Part shown: positions 1-8,584 of the stretch, piece after piece | Layout of the letters: the number at the start of each line of letters is the position of its first letter | How positions within the stretch are numbered: the first letter of the stretch is position 1 | Assembly (NCBI GenBank): GCA_016703605.1 | Contig: JADJBU010000008.1 | Location: forward strand, 124,001 to 188,000 | From: Candidatus Villigracilis adiacens | GTDB taxonomy: Bacteria; Chloroflexota; Anaerolineae; Anaerolineales; Villigracilaceae | Direction: 5' to 3' | DNA length: 64,000 bases | Position numbers and translations under genes: made by a program | Notes under the pieces: generated by a model | Database searches by the model: none | What the model saw: the letters and a program-made list of their open reading frames with translations, nothing else | Told to the model about the DNA's origin: nothing

Positions 1-1
1 A

Positions 2-541
2 CCCGAAGCCGTCGCCCGCGTCTGTAGCCCAAAATTCGCGCCCTACTTCATCTTCCGCGACCCGCGCGACGTGGTCGTCTCGCACGTCTTCTACGTCACC
101 GACATGGAAGCCCGCCACGTCCATCACGACTACTACCAATCCCTGCCCGACTTCAACGCGCGTCTCAAAATCAGCATCCTCGGCAGACCCGACGCGCGAG
201 TGGAATTCCCAAACATCGCCGCCCGCTTCGAACCTTATCTCGGCTGGCTCGATCATAAGGAAGTATTGACGCTTCACTTCGAGGACCTGATCCACCGCCG
301 CGAGTCGACTCTCCTCTCGATCATGGATCACCTCCTCAGCCGCGTCCCGCTTCCCACCAGCCGACAGTTGATCCTCGCTTCGCTTGAAGCCTCCATCAAC
401 CCGACAAAATCCCCGACCTTCCGCTCTGGCAAGACCGGCGAATGGAGGAAACATTTCACCGACGAACACAGGGAGATATTCAAAGATGTGGCGGGTGATC
501 TGTTGGTGAAGTTGGGGTATGAGAAAGGTGGGGAATGGTGA
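2..541 (+). CDS. Sulfotransferase domain protein, 5' end missing
   Basis: The open frame enters from the left edge, so the N-terminal PAPS-binding loop is not visible. The first codons read YFIFRDPRDVVVSH, the 3'-phosphate-binding motif of cytosolic-type sulfotransferases. Near the end, RSGKTGEWRKHFT matches the C-terminal GxxGxW/K PAPS-contact region. By family it would transfer sulfate from PAPS to a hydroxyl group, here probably on a glycan or lipid given the glycosyltransferases that follow; the substrate is inference. The last codons, including the TGA stop, are formed by the heptamer repeat that follows (GAA TGG TGA), giving a C-terminal Glu-Trp that may be a repeat-generated tail. Confidence 0.8.
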   Translation, partial: PEAVARVCSPKFAPYFIFRDPRDVVVSHVFYVTDMEARHVHHDYYQSLPDFNARLKISILGRPDARVEFPNIAARFEPYLGWLDHKEVLTLHFEDLIHRRESTLLSIMDHLLSRVPLPTSRQLILASLEASINPTKSPTFRSGKTGEWRKHFTDEHREIFKDVAGDLLVKLGYEKGGEW

Positions 542-587
542 ATAGGAAATAGGAAACCCATTCCCCATTCACCATTCCCCATTCCCC
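530..587. repeat. Heptamer array between sulfotransferase and GT2
   Basis: Degenerate period-7 repeats: GAATGGT/GAATAGG units are followed by their complements CATTCCC and CATTCAC. The array supplies the stop codon of the upstream gene and runs up to the ATG of the next one, leaving no recognisable Shine-Dalgarno sequence. Confidence 0.8.
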
Positions 588-588
588 C

Positions 589-1536
589 ATGCCCTGCTCC
601 CTCATCATCCGCGCCTATAACGAAGCCCAGCACATCGGACGTTTGCTCGAAGGAATCAAACAGCAGACCGTCCGCGATGTGGAGGTTATTTTGGTTGATT
701 CCGGCTCGACCGACGCGACGGTTTCCATCGCCGAATATTTTGGCGCGAGAGTCGTCCACATCCCCCCGGCGGAGTTTACCTTTGGGAGGTCGCTCAACCT
801 GGGGATTAAGTCCGCGAGCCGCGAATTGATCGTCATCGCCAGCGCGCATGTCTACCCCGTCTACCCCGATTGGCTGGAGACTCTGCTGCGTCCATTTCAA
901 GATGATAGCGTGGCATTGACCTACGGCAAACAGCGCGGACACGCAGTCTCGAAATATTCCGAGCATCAGATATTTCATCAATGGTATCCAGATGCAGGTA
1001 GTCTCGATCAAGCCACAGCATTTTGCAATAACGCCAATTCTGCCATTCGAAAAAGTTTGTGGAAGCAACATTCCTACGACGAAACGCTCACTGGCTTGGA
1101 AGATTTGGAATGGAGCAAGTGGGCGAAGGGGCAGGGACACAAGATCGCCTACGCCGCCGAAGCCGAGATCGTCCACATCCACAACGAGACGCCGCGCGGA
1201 GTCTATAACCGTTACCGCCGCGAAGCCATGGCATTGCGGAATATTTATCCTGAAACAAATTTCAATTTTTATGACTTTTTGCGCCTGACCTTTACGAACA
1301 TCGTCAGCGACCTTTGGCATTCCTCGCGCGAAGGGGTTTTCTTGAAAAGTTTTATCTCCATCTTCTGGTTTCGATTCGCCCAATTCCACGGCACCCGCAT
1401 GGGACACCGCGAGACCAGCCTTGTAACGCCGCAATTGCGCGAGACGTTCTATTATGCGCGGGAACGAAAGAGGAAAGAGGAGAGAAAGAGGGATGTGGAG
1501 CCGATTCGGTATAATGATAGGAATGGTGAATGGTGA
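589..1536 (+). CDS. Family 2 glycosyltransferase (rhamnosyltransferase-like)
   Basis: A 315-residue GT-A fold enzyme. The N-terminus SLIIRAYNEAQHIGRLLEGI and the nucleotide-binding VDSGSTDAT are typical of GT2. The GLEDLEW segment near residue 168 carries the acidic residues expected for the catalytic base region. It lacks transmembrane segments and probably adds a sugar to a surface polysaccharide on the cytoplasmic face. Donor and acceptor cannot be read from sequence. The start ATG directly follows a heptamer array. The C-terminus (basic KRKEERKR, then NGEW) runs into another heptamer array that supplies the stop. Confidence 0.87.
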   Translation: MPCSLIIRAYNEAQHIGRLLEGIKQQTVRDVEVILVDSGSTDATVSIAEYFGARVVHIPPAEFTFGRSLNLGIKSASRELIVIASAHVYPVYPDWLETLLRPFQDDSVALTYGKQRGHAVSKYSEHQIFHQWYPDAGSLDQATAFCNNANSAIRKSLWKQHSYDETLTGLEDLEWSKWAKGQGHKIAYAAEAEIVHIHNETPRGVYNRYRREAMALRNIYPETNFNFYDFLRLTFTNIVSDLWHSSREGVFLKSFISIFWFRFAQFHGTRMGHRETSLVTPQLRETFYYARERKRKEERKRDVEPIRYNDRNGEW

Positions 1537-1612
1537 ATGGTGAATGGTGAATGGTGAATGGTGAATGGTGAATAGGTAATAGTGAATAGTGAATAGGTAA
1601 TGGTGAACAGGA
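1519..1612. repeat. Heptamer array (GAATGGT)n / (GAATAGT)n
   Basis: A clear period-7 array. About six near-perfect GAATGGT units are followed by GAATAGG/TAATAGT variants. It overlaps the 3' end of the upstream glycosyltransferase gene. Confidence 0.92.
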
Positions 1613-1619
1613 GTTTGAT

Positions 1620-2069
1620 GTGAGCAGCGATAATATTCAAGGGTTGGAGACATTGGAGACTTGGAAAAAAGCAAGGGCATTTTCGCTTGTTGTTTACAAG
1701 GAAGTTCTGCCGCAATTGCCTGCTGATGAGAAATGGCATTTGAATCAGCAAATTCGACGTTCCGCTCAAAGCGTCCCAGCCAATCTTGCCGAGGGACATG
1801 GACGATTTTATTATCAAGACAACGTCCGTTTTTGCTATATCGCTCGCGGCTCGCTGACAGAGACCTACACTCACCTTCTTCTTGCTCGTGACCTGGGATA
1901 TATTTCAAGCGGACTCTTTGATCGTCTGAAAAGTCAAATCGAAGAACTCATTCGAATTATCAATGGGTACATCGCCTATTTGAAACGTTCTAAACGCGGC
2001 GAAAAAGAACCCGGAGCCAATTACGCTGTTCGCGATGAATCATCAGAGTATTTGACTGAAGATATCTAA
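1620..2069 (+). CDS. Four helix bundle protein (23S rRNA intervening-sequence protein family)
   Basis: A 149-residue, mostly helical protein. Residues 12-110 match the family: LETWKKARAFSLVVYKEV at the start and LNQQIRRSAQSVPANLAEG in the middle, then a helix ending in ELIRIINGYIAYLK. The family was first seen inside 23S rRNA intervening sequences but is common as stand-alone genes; its function is unknown. The GTG start follows CAGGAG at a good distance, whereas the overlapping ATG at 1618 meets a stop at once. Heptamer arrays lie on both sides. Confidence 0.85.
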   Translation: MSSDNIQGLETLETWKKARAFSLVVYKEVLPQLPADEKWHLNQQIRRSAQSVPANLAEGHGRFYYQDNVRFCYIARGSLTETYTHLLLARDLGYISSGLFDRLKSQIEELIRIINGYIAYLKRSKRGEKEPGANYAVRDESSEYLTEDI

Positions 2070-2152
2070 TCTCCCCCTATTTCCCTATTCCCTATCCCCT
2101 ATCCCCCATTCCCTATTCCCTATCCCCCATTCCCCATTCACTATTTCTCCCC
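2070..2152. repeat. Heptamer array (CCCTATT/CCCTATC/CCCCATT)n
   Basis: Period-7 array in the opposite orientation to that at 1519-1612. It ends in CTCCCC at the ATG of the acetyltransferase gene. The first codons of that gene (TTCACTATTACCCTACTCACT) continue the same pattern, so the array appears to extend into the coding sequence. Confidence 0.88.
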
Positions 2153-3016
2153 ATGACCAATTCACTATTACCCTACTCACTTTCCCCCGCTTCCGCCCAC
2201 CCCATCCCCGCCCTCGCGGACTTGATGACTCGCAGTTTCGAGGGCTATCTCGTGCCGATCAACATCACCGAGGCGGTCATGCACACCATGATCCGGCGCG
2301 ACGGGATTGACCTGACCGCCAGCCGCGTATTGACCAAAGATAACGAACCCGTCGGCATCGCCTTCATCGCCCGCCGCGGCTGGACGAGTCGACTCGCGGC
2401 GATGGGGATCACGATGAATGTCCGCAAGGACGGCGCGGGGACGTGGACGATGGAGCAACTCATCGAAGAAGCAAGAGGACGCGGCGAAAAGGAAATGCTG
2501 CTCGAAGTCATCGAACAAAACACGGCGGGGGTGAAGTTGTACGAGAAGGTCGGTTTCAAAAAGATGCGCAGGCTGGTGGGTTATAAACTCGACCTCACCT
2601 CTGCTCCCGCCGCCGGGGACAGCGGCTTGAGCAAACAGATGGATATCGAAGAAATAGACATCCGCGAACTTGCCCGCACAGTCGCATACCACGGATTGAA
2701 AGACCTGCCCTGGCAGTTATCCGGCGCGACCATCATGCAATACACCCCGCCCGCGCGCGCCTTCAAACTCAACGACGCCTATTGTCTCATCAGCAACCCC
2801 GAAGGGGCGGACATCGCCATCCATTCGGTGCTGGTCAAAGCCCGGTCGCGCGGAGCAGGCTTGAGCGCGGTCTTGATGCGCGGTCTGTTCGCCAAATTCC
2901 CAAACAAAATCTGGCACGTCTCGCCGATCTATCCCGAAGAGATGGGCTTCATCTTCGAACACGTCGGCATGGAACGCGAGCCGCTTTCGCAGTGGCAGAT
3001 GTCCCGCGTTTTGTAA
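2153..3016 (+). CDS. GNAT family N-acetyltransferase, two-lobed
   Basis: A 287-residue protein. The first half carries the acetyl-CoA-binding region and the typical C-terminal GNAT strand VIEQNTAGVKLYEKVGFKKM around residues 122-141. The second half (about 165-287) looks like a second, divergent GNAT lobe, with VLVKARSRGAGLSAVLMRGL resembling the CoA pyrophosphate loop. Acceptor unknown. The first 12-15 residues (TNSLLPYSLSPASAHP) are encoded by heptamer-like sequence and may not belong to the fold; no better start is obvious. It ends just before a 25-bp palindrome. Confidence 0.75.
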   Translation: MTNSLLPYSLSPASAHPIPALADLMTRSFEGYLVPINITEAVMHTMIRRDGIDLTASRVLTKDNEPVGIAFIARRGWTSRLAAMGITMNVRKDGAGTWTMEQLIEEARGRGEKEMLLEVIEQNTAGVKLYEKVGFKKMRRLVGYKLDLTSAPAAGDSGLSKQMDIEEIDIRELARTVAYHGLKDLPWQLSGATIMQYTPPARAFKLNDAYCLISNPEGADIAIHSVLVKARSRGAGLSAVLMRGLFAKFPNKIWHVSPIYPEEMGFIFEHVGMEREPLSQWQMSRVL

Positions 3017-3039
3017 GTCGGAATTGAATTCCGACTTAC
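3015..3039. repeat. 25-bp near-perfect palindrome
   Basis: Arms TAAGTCGGAATT and AATTCCGACTTA flank a single central base. It begins at the stop codon of the acetyltransferase gene. There is no T-tract, so it looks like one of the palindromic intergenic elements of this genome rather than a simple terminator. Confidence 0.75.
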
Positions 3040-3053
3040 GATAAAATAAGCGC

Positions 3054-3716
3054 ATGAAAATTGCCGCCCTCGTTCCCATGCGCCATCACAGCCAGCGCGT
3101 GCCGGGAAAAAACTACCGTCCCCTCGCGGGCAAACCCCTCTACCAGCACATTTTGGAAACGCTTCAAGCCGTGCCTGAAATTGATACCGTGATCGTGGAT
3201 ACGGATTCCGAGCCGGTGATGGATGGAGTGCAGCGGTTCTACCCAGATGTGAAGTTGATCGCGCGCCCCGAGCATCTCCGCGCCGACGACGTTCCCATGA
3301 ACGACATCCTGCTCCATGACACGGCGCAAGCGCAGGCGGATTTTTACCTGCAAACCCACAGCACAAATCCATTGCTCAAACCCGGGACCATCTCCCGCGC
3401 AATCCAATCTCTCATCTCCAATTACCCAAAATACGACTCTCTTTTTTCAGTTACGCGCCTGCAAACCCGCCTCTACTGGCAGGACGGACGCGCCATCAAC
3501 CATAATCCGCTGGAGTTGATTCAGACGCAGGATTTACCGCCCGTCTATGAAGAGAACTCCTGCATCTACGTTTTCACCCGCGAGAATCTCGAACGCAAAA
3601 AACATCGCATCGGCGACAGTCCGATGATGTTCGAGATCAGCGCCGACGAGGCCTGGGACATTGACGAAGAACTGGATTTCGAGATCGCGGATTTTTTGAT
3701 GAGAAAGAAAGTGTAG
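3054..3716 (+). CDS. Acylneuraminate cytidylyltransferase family protein (CMP-sugar synthetase-like)
   Basis: A 220-residue nucleotidyltransferase. The N-terminal ALVPMRHHSQRVPGKNYRPL corresponds to the CTP-binding signature of CMP-NeuAc/CMP-KDO synthetases, and the C-terminal EAWDIDEELDFEIAD matches the metal-binding aspartate region. It is expected to activate a nonulosonic or related sugar as its CMP derivative. Conserved KPR-type residues are partly altered, so the sugar is uncertain. Positions 3404-3424, encoding SNYPK and neighbours, match the heptamer repeat pattern and may be an in-frame insertion. It lies inside the glycan block. Confidence 0.78.
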   Translation: MKIAALVPMRHHSQRVPGKNYRPLAGKPLYQHILETLQAVPEIDTVIVDTDSEPVMDGVQRFYPDVKLIARPEHLRADDVPMNDILLHDTAQAQADFYLQTHSTNPLLKPGTISRAIQSLISNYPKYDSLFSVTRLQTRLYWQDGRAINHNPLELIQTQDLPPVYEENSCIYVFTRENLERKKHRIGDSPMMFEISADEAWDIDEELDFEIADFLMRKKV

Positions 3717-3736
3717 CGCAAGATTTATCTTGCGCA
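3717..3736. repeat. Hairpin GCGCAAGAT / ATCTTGCGC
   Basis: Nine-base arms with a two-base centre immediately after the upstream stop codon, with no T-tract. Probably a palindromic intergenic repeat. Confidence 0.7.
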
Positions 3737-3802
3737 TGGCAATTGTGCCAAGGTTCCCCGCTGAGACCGGAAAATGAATTTTGCGGTACTAAAAAAATCA
3801 CC

Positions 3803-5830
3803 ATGCAAACCCTAAAAGACAAACTCGGCTCATTTCGGTTCGGCGCGTTGTTCCTGACCCTGCTCGGCGCGTTGACCTACCTGCCCCTCGCCGCGCGGAT
3901 GGGATATATCAACGACGATTGGTATTTGATGTTCGACGGCTACGTGGGGGGCGCGTCGTTCTTCCACGATGTCTTCATCGTGGACCGTCCCCTGCGCGGA
4001 TATGTGATGCAGGCGGCGTTCGCGCTGTTCGGGATGAATCCACTGTATTATCACCTGAGCGCGTTTTTATTCCGCCTGGTCAGCGCGGCAGCGTTATTCT
4101 GGATCGGGAATCAACTCTGGTCGCGCCGGGTCACGTATAACTGGCTGGCGGCCTTGCTCTTCCTCGTTTATCCCGGCTTTCTTTCGCAGGTCAACCCGAT
4201 TGACTATCAATCGCAGGTCTTCAGCCTCGCCTGCGGGATGGTCTCCGTCGCGTTGACGCTGAAAGCCTTGCAGGCGAAAACATCCGCGGCGCGTTGGGGA
4301 TATATTGCCGCCTCTGCCGCGTTGGCGTGGGTCTATCTCGGCTTGGTGGAATATTTTCTCGGCTTCGAGGCATTGCGTTTTGCGATCATCGGCGTTTTGC
4401 GGCTGAGGCAAACTGACCAGCCCATTTTTACCCGGTTGAAATCGGCGGCTGTGGAATCGCTTCCGTTTCTGGCGGGCGCGGGCGGATTTTTGATCTGGCG
4501 TCTGTTCTTCTTTGAAGCCGAGCGCAAGGCGACCGATGTCAGTTTGCAATTGTCGTCCGTGTTCGAGTCGCCGTTGACGGTTTTGTGGTGGTTGAATTAT
4601 CTGATCCAGGATGTCTTCAAGGTCGTCATGGCGGCGTGGACGGTTCCGCTGAACCTGTTCGGGTTCTCCCTGCGGCTGGGCGATTCCTTCGCCGGCTTTG
4701 GGCTGGCGGCGCTGGCTGTGGCTGTCTTGCTGGTCTTTTTGCGTCAGGGTGGGGAAATGCCCGGGGACGAAGAATCAAGCCAAAGTCTGGGTGAGATGCG
4801 TGAGCAAATCTGGCTGGCGTTCATTACCATCGTCGCCTGTCTGGTTCCGGTCATCCTCGTCAACCGCCATGTCACGCTTCCCGATTATTCGCGTTACGCG
4901 CTCGCGCCCGCGGTGGGAGTCGGCATTTTGTTCTCGGTCATTTTTGAGAGGGTGAGTTCAGTGTCGCTTCGCGCCGGGCTGGCCGCCTTTCTGTTGGGCG
5001 TTTCGGTGTTGACCCATCATGGCAACGCCGTGCGCGTGGCGGATGAGACCGAAGCGACGCGCAATTTTTGGTGGCAGGCTGCCTGGCGCGCGCCGAAGAT
5101 CGAGGAAGGCGTGACGTTGATTGCGTTGTACCCGGGCGGCTCTTTGAGCGAGGATTATTTCATTTGGGGTCCGGCGAATTTTATTTATTATCCCGAAAAG
5201 CAGGACGCGAATCCGCTGACGATTAAACTGCCCGCCGCTGTGTTGAACGGCGAGACGGTGATGCAGATCATAACGGGCAGCGGCGTGGAGACCCCGCTGC
5301 GGCGCGGCAATTATCTCGAACGCGATTTCGGGAACGTGCTGGTGATAACGCAATCCAGTTCCGACAGTTGCGTTCGTTTTATCAACGGCGCTTCGCCGGA
5401 ATTAAACTCTTTTGATGACGGTCGCATTGTGATGGTCGCGCCGTATTCGCGGCTGGATGCGGTCACGACCGAGGGCGAAGTCCCCAACGTGCCGGTGGAA
5501 ATTTTCGGCGCGGAACCGGAGCGCGGCTGGTGTTACTATTATCAGCAGGCAGACCTTGCCCGCCAGCGCGGCGATTGGGATGTTGTGACAACTCTGCTCG
5601 ACGAAGCCTTGAAGAAGGGCTATTATCCCAACGACCCGCTCGAATGGATTCCCTTCATGCAGGGATATGCCGCGCAGGGGAATGTGGAGGAGATGCGCAA
5701 GATGATGAAACTGGTTGCGCTGGATAAATATCTGCGTTTGCAGGTTTGCAACAGCATGAAGTACCTGGCTGAAAACGAATCGCTTTCGGATGAGGTCAAC
5801 GAATTCATTACGAAGAAAATTTGCGAGTGA
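3803..5830 (+). CDS. Polytopic membrane protein, GT-C glycosyltransferase-like
   Basis: 675 residues. About ten hydrophobic segments fill residues 10-450; a soluble C-terminal part of roughly 190 residues follows, with a helical stretch (WCYYYQQADLARQRGDWDVV) suggestive of a TPR-like repeat. The acidic INDDWYLMF motif after the first membrane segment is placed like the catalytic acidic loop of GT-C polyprenyl-phosphate-sugar transferases, so transfer of a lipid-linked sugar outside the membrane is likely but unproven. I chose ATG 3803 over an in-frame TTG at 3743 because the intervening 20 residues are hydrophilic and unlike a start. Confidence 0.65.
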   Translation: MQTLKDKLGSFRFGALFLTLLGALTYLPLAARMGYINDDWYLMFDGYVGGASFFHDVFIVDRPLRGYVMQAAFALFGMNPLYYHLSAFLFRLVSAAALFWIGNQLWSRRVTYNWLAALLFLVYPGFLSQVNPIDYQSQVFSLACGMVSVALTLKALQAKTSAARWGYIAASAALAWVYLGLVEYFLGFEALRFAIIGVLRLRQTDQPIFTRLKSAAVESLPFLAGAGGFLIWRLFFFEAERKATDVSLQLSSVFESPLTVLWWLNYLIQDVFKVVMAAWTVPLNLFGFSLRLGDSFAGFGLAALAVAVLLVFLRQGGEMPGDEESSQSLGEMREQIWLAFITIVACLVPVILVNRHVTLPDYSRYALAPAVGVGILFSVIFERVSSVSLRAGLAAFLLGVSVLTHHGNAVRVADETEATRNFWWQAAWRAPKIEEGVTLIALYPGGSLSEDYFIWGPANFIYYPEKQDANPLTIKLPAAVLNGETVMQIITGSGVETPLRRGNYLERDFGNVLVITQSSSDSCVRFINGASPELNSFDDGRIVMVAPYSRLDAVTTEGEVPNVPVEIFGAEPERGWCYYYQQADLARQRGDWDVVTTLLDEALKKGYYPNDPLEWIPFMQGYAAQGNVEEMRKMMKLVALDKYLRLQVCNSMKYLAENESLSDEVNEFITKKICE

Positions 5831-5833
5831 ATA

Positions 5834-6780
5834 ATGCCCACTGTTTTGATGACCGCCCCCTACATGATTCCTTTCCTTGACCGCTTCCGCCCGGCGCTGG
5901 CGGATTACGGCATTGACCTGATCGTGCCGGATGTGGAAGAACGCATGGAGGAGGAGGACATCCTCAAATACGCCGGTCAGTTCGATGGAACGATCTGCGG
6001 CGACGACCGCTACACGGCGCGGGTCATCGAAGCCTGCCTCCGCGTTTGAAGGTCATCTCCAAATGGGGAACGGGGGTCGACTCGATTGACGCCGAAGCCT
6101 GCGCGAAGTTCGGGGTGAAACTTGGGCGCACGCCGAACGCGTTCACCACCCCGGTGGCGGATACGGTGCTTGGCTACATGCTCGCCTTCGCCCGCCGCGC
6201 TCCGTGGATGGATCGTGCCATGAAAAGCGGAAAGTGGGAAAAAATTCCCGGCAGGACTCTCAGCGAAATGACTCTCGGCGTGATCGGCATCGGCAACATC
6301 GGCAAGGCGGTCACGAGACGCGCCAAAGCCTTCGGGATGAAAGTTTATGGCACAGACATCATTGACGTGGATCACGTCTTCGTCGGCGAAACCGGCATCG
6401 AAATGACCAATCTCCAATCTCTACTCTCTAACTCCGACTTCGTGTCCGTCAACTGCGACCTCAACCCAACCAGCCATCACCTCATCAACGCCGATACGCT
6501 TGCGCTGATGAAACCGACGGCGATTCTGATCAACACCGCGCGGGGTCCCATCGTGGAGGAAAAGGCTTTGGTCGCCGCGCTAGGCTCGGGTCAGGTGGGA
6601 GGCGCGGCGCTGGATGTCTTCGAGTTCGAGCCGTTGCCCGCGGATAGTCCGCTTTTGAAGATGGATAACGTCATGCTCGCGCCGCATAATTCCAACTCCA
6701 GCCCGGCGGCGTGGGAGCGCGTGCATTGGAACACGATCAAAAATTTGGTGGAGGGGCTGGGGATGCAGGTGAAAAAATGA
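5834..6780 (+). pseudogene. D-2-hydroxyacid dehydrogenase (phosphoglycerate dehydrogenase-like), frameshifted
   Basis: Two overlapping frames together make a normal-length enzyme of about 315 residues. Frame one (5834-6049) encodes the N-terminal substrate domain (MPTVLMTAPYMIPFLDRF). Frame two begins around 6046 (LKVISKWGTGVDSID) and carries the NAD-binding GIGNIG, the catalytic arginine in NTARGPIV, the glutamate in FEFEPLP, and a histidine in LAPHNSN. One missing base near GCGTTTGAAG (6043-6050) explains the break. It may be a real mutation, a sequencing error or, less likely, recoding. Bases 6407-6434 carry heptamer repeats encoding NLQSLLSN. The stop overlaps the next ATG (ATGA). Confidence 0.75.
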
Positions 6781-8339
6781 CGACGAAAATCCGCCTCGCG
6801 CTGCCTTTTATCTTTCTCCTGTTGCTGACGGCGGTTGTCCTCGACCTTGCCAATCCCTTCTTCGACGCGCCCGCCCGCGACGGCGGATTTTTCCTTTACG
6901 CGGGCGATCAAATTCTGGACGGCAAAATTCCATACCGCGATTTTTGGGATTCGAAAGGTCCCGGCATTTTTTACATCAACGCGCTGGGTTTGTTGATCGG
7001 CGGCGGTTCGCGCTGGGGGGGGTGGCTGGTCGAGTTTGCCTTTATCTTTGGCGCTTTATGTCTTTTGTATTACACGCTTTCGAAACGCTGGGGCGTCGGC
7101 GCGGGCTTGTTTGGTTCGCTGCTGGCGGGGCTGGGTCTGCGTGTTGCGCTGGGCTATGGAAATTACACCGAGGAATATGCCCTGCTCTTCAACGCGGCGG
7201 GACTGACCCTCTTCCTCTCGATGGTGGACGTGGAACGGAATTATTGGAAGTATCTCTGGGTCGGCGCGTTCTTCGGCTTGAGTTTCACCTTTCGCGCGAA
7301 TAACATCGGCGGGTTGGTTGCGGTCCTTGGCGCGGTGTTTTTGTTTTACATGCCCAAAAGGCATTTCCTCGAAGCCCTGCGGATCATCCTCGCCGCGCTG
7401 GCGGGGTTTGCAATTCCCCTGATTCTGTGGATGCTTTACTTTGCCGTGCCGGGCGTTGCGGGCGAAATGATCAACGCCTCGATTCTCTTCAACTTTTCCT
7501 ATGCAGCCGCCAAGGAACGCGAATGGCTCGACATCTTCGGCGGACTTGGTCGTTATGGCATGGGCTGGGTTGGCTGGTTCACGCTGGCGGCATGGTTTGT
7601 CCTGGTTTTCAGGATGCTGGTCAGTTTCGTCCAACGCAAGGTTTCCGTGTTTGAGACTTTTTTGCTCGTCTGGTTTCCCGTCGAGATTCTGCTCAGCAAT
7701 CTCTCCGGCAGGAACTTCACGCATTACTACATCAGTTGGACGCTGGCAGTGGGCGTGTATTCCGCCTTCCTGTTCGCCGAAGCGTGGCAGGCGGCGTTTC
7801 GAATCCATCCGCTCGAAGGTTTTGGCGAGAACGCGGGCGCGATGCTGACGCTTGCCCTGGGCATTGCATTGTTTGCGTTCTTTCCCTCCACGCCGGGCAG
7901 GTACATCGACTCTTTCGGCGGCGGCGAATATCCCGACCCCGTCTCAGCCTACATTCGCGACAATTCCCAGCCCGGCGATCTTCTGCTGACGTGGTATCCT
8001 GAAATGGGGGTCAACTTCATGGCAGACCGCGCCTCGCCGGTCAAGTATGTGTATTATCCGCTTTTCCTCGACGGCTCATTGACCAAGGAAATCGAATCCC
8101 GCTACCTTGAAGACCTGATGAAGACCCCGCCTCAACTCATCCTCGACTGTTCCCGCACCGTGGACGCCATCCCTTCGCTGGATCCTGTCACGCGCGAAAT
8201 TCAATACGACATCCCCGGCGTGAAGAAAAAGATGTACATCCAGCCGGGCATGGATGAGGTCTTCGAGTTCGTGCAGGCGAATTACCAGATCGAGAACACG
8301 ATTGATGAATGTTTGATCTTCAGGTTGAAAACAGATTGA
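6777..8339 (+). CDS. GT39/ArnT-like polytopic membrane glycosyltransferase
   Basis: 520 residues with roughly 11 membrane segments to about residue 390, then a soluble C-terminal region. After the first segment comes ARDGGFFLYAGDQILDGK followed by PYRDFWDSKGPGIFY. This arrangement (acidic residue, then YRDxWDxKGPG) is characteristic of PMT/ArnT-like GT-C proteins that use lipid-linked sugars. It starts at an ATGA overlap with the frameshifted dehydrogenase, so the two are co-translated. Acceptor and sugar unknown. The ATG at 6777 is preferred because the longer upstream extension overlaps the dehydrogenase. Confidence 0.75.
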   Translation: MTTKIRLALPFIFLLLLTAVVLDLANPFFDAPARDGGFFLYAGDQILDGKIPYRDFWDSKGPGIFYINALGLLIGGGSRWGGWLVEFAFIFGALCLLYYTLSKRWGVGAGLFGSLLAGLGLRVALGYGNYTEEYALLFNAAGLTLFLSMVDVERNYWKYLWVGAFFGLSFTFRANNIGGLVAVLGAVFLFYMPKRHFLEALRIILAALAGFAIPLILWMLYFAVPGVAGEMINASILFNFSYAAAKEREWLDIFGGLGRYGMGWVGWFTLAAWFVLVFRMLVSFVQRKVSVFETFLLVWFPVEILLSNLSGRNFTHYYISWTLAVGVYSAFLFAEAWQAAFRIHPLEGFGENAGAMLTLALGIALFAFFPSTPGRYIDSFGGGEYPDPVSAYIRDNSQPGDLLLTWYPEMGVNFMADRASPVKYVYYPLFLDGSLTKEIESRYLEDLMKTPPQLILDCSRTVDAIPSLDPVTREIQYDIPGVKKKMYIQPGMDEVFEFVQANYQIENTIDECLIFRLKTD

Positions 8340-8355
8340 TTTACTTTATTGATGT

Positions 8356-8414
8356 CATGCCGAGGGGGGGGGGGCCCCCCCCCCCCGCCCGGGGGCCCCC
8401 CGCGCTCAGGGTGA
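8356..8414. repeat. Palindromic element with G/C homopolymer core
   Basis: Outer arms TGTCATGCCGAG and CTCAGGGTGACA are imperfect inverted repeats of a common intergenic type. The centre (8364-8402) is almost only runs of G and C (about 11 G, 14 C, then shorter runs). Real centres of such elements are mixed sequence, so the core may be an assembly or base-calling artefact. Confidence 0.6.
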
Positions 8415-8584
8415 CATTTCACAAGATAGCCCATGATTATCTGAATACCACAATCGGCGCGAAGCCGAATTTCGACGTAAAATATACGATAATCCCAAGA
8501 AAGGTTCACTGACTTGGATCAGCCCAAATCCGTAACCCTTAATCTCTTTCCGTGGAATCCGTGTCACTCCGTGTACAAAAAACA

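Noticed and set aside
1519..1612. Heptamer arrays considered as CRISPR
   Set aside because: Units are 7 bases, contiguous, with no spacers, and no cas genes are in the window.
328..1908. Long minus-strand frame (about 526 codons) opposite the GT2 and four-helix-bundle genes
   Set aside because: It runs through heptamer arrays giving low-complexity FTIHHSP repeats, has no family motif, and mirrors well-supported plus-strand genes.
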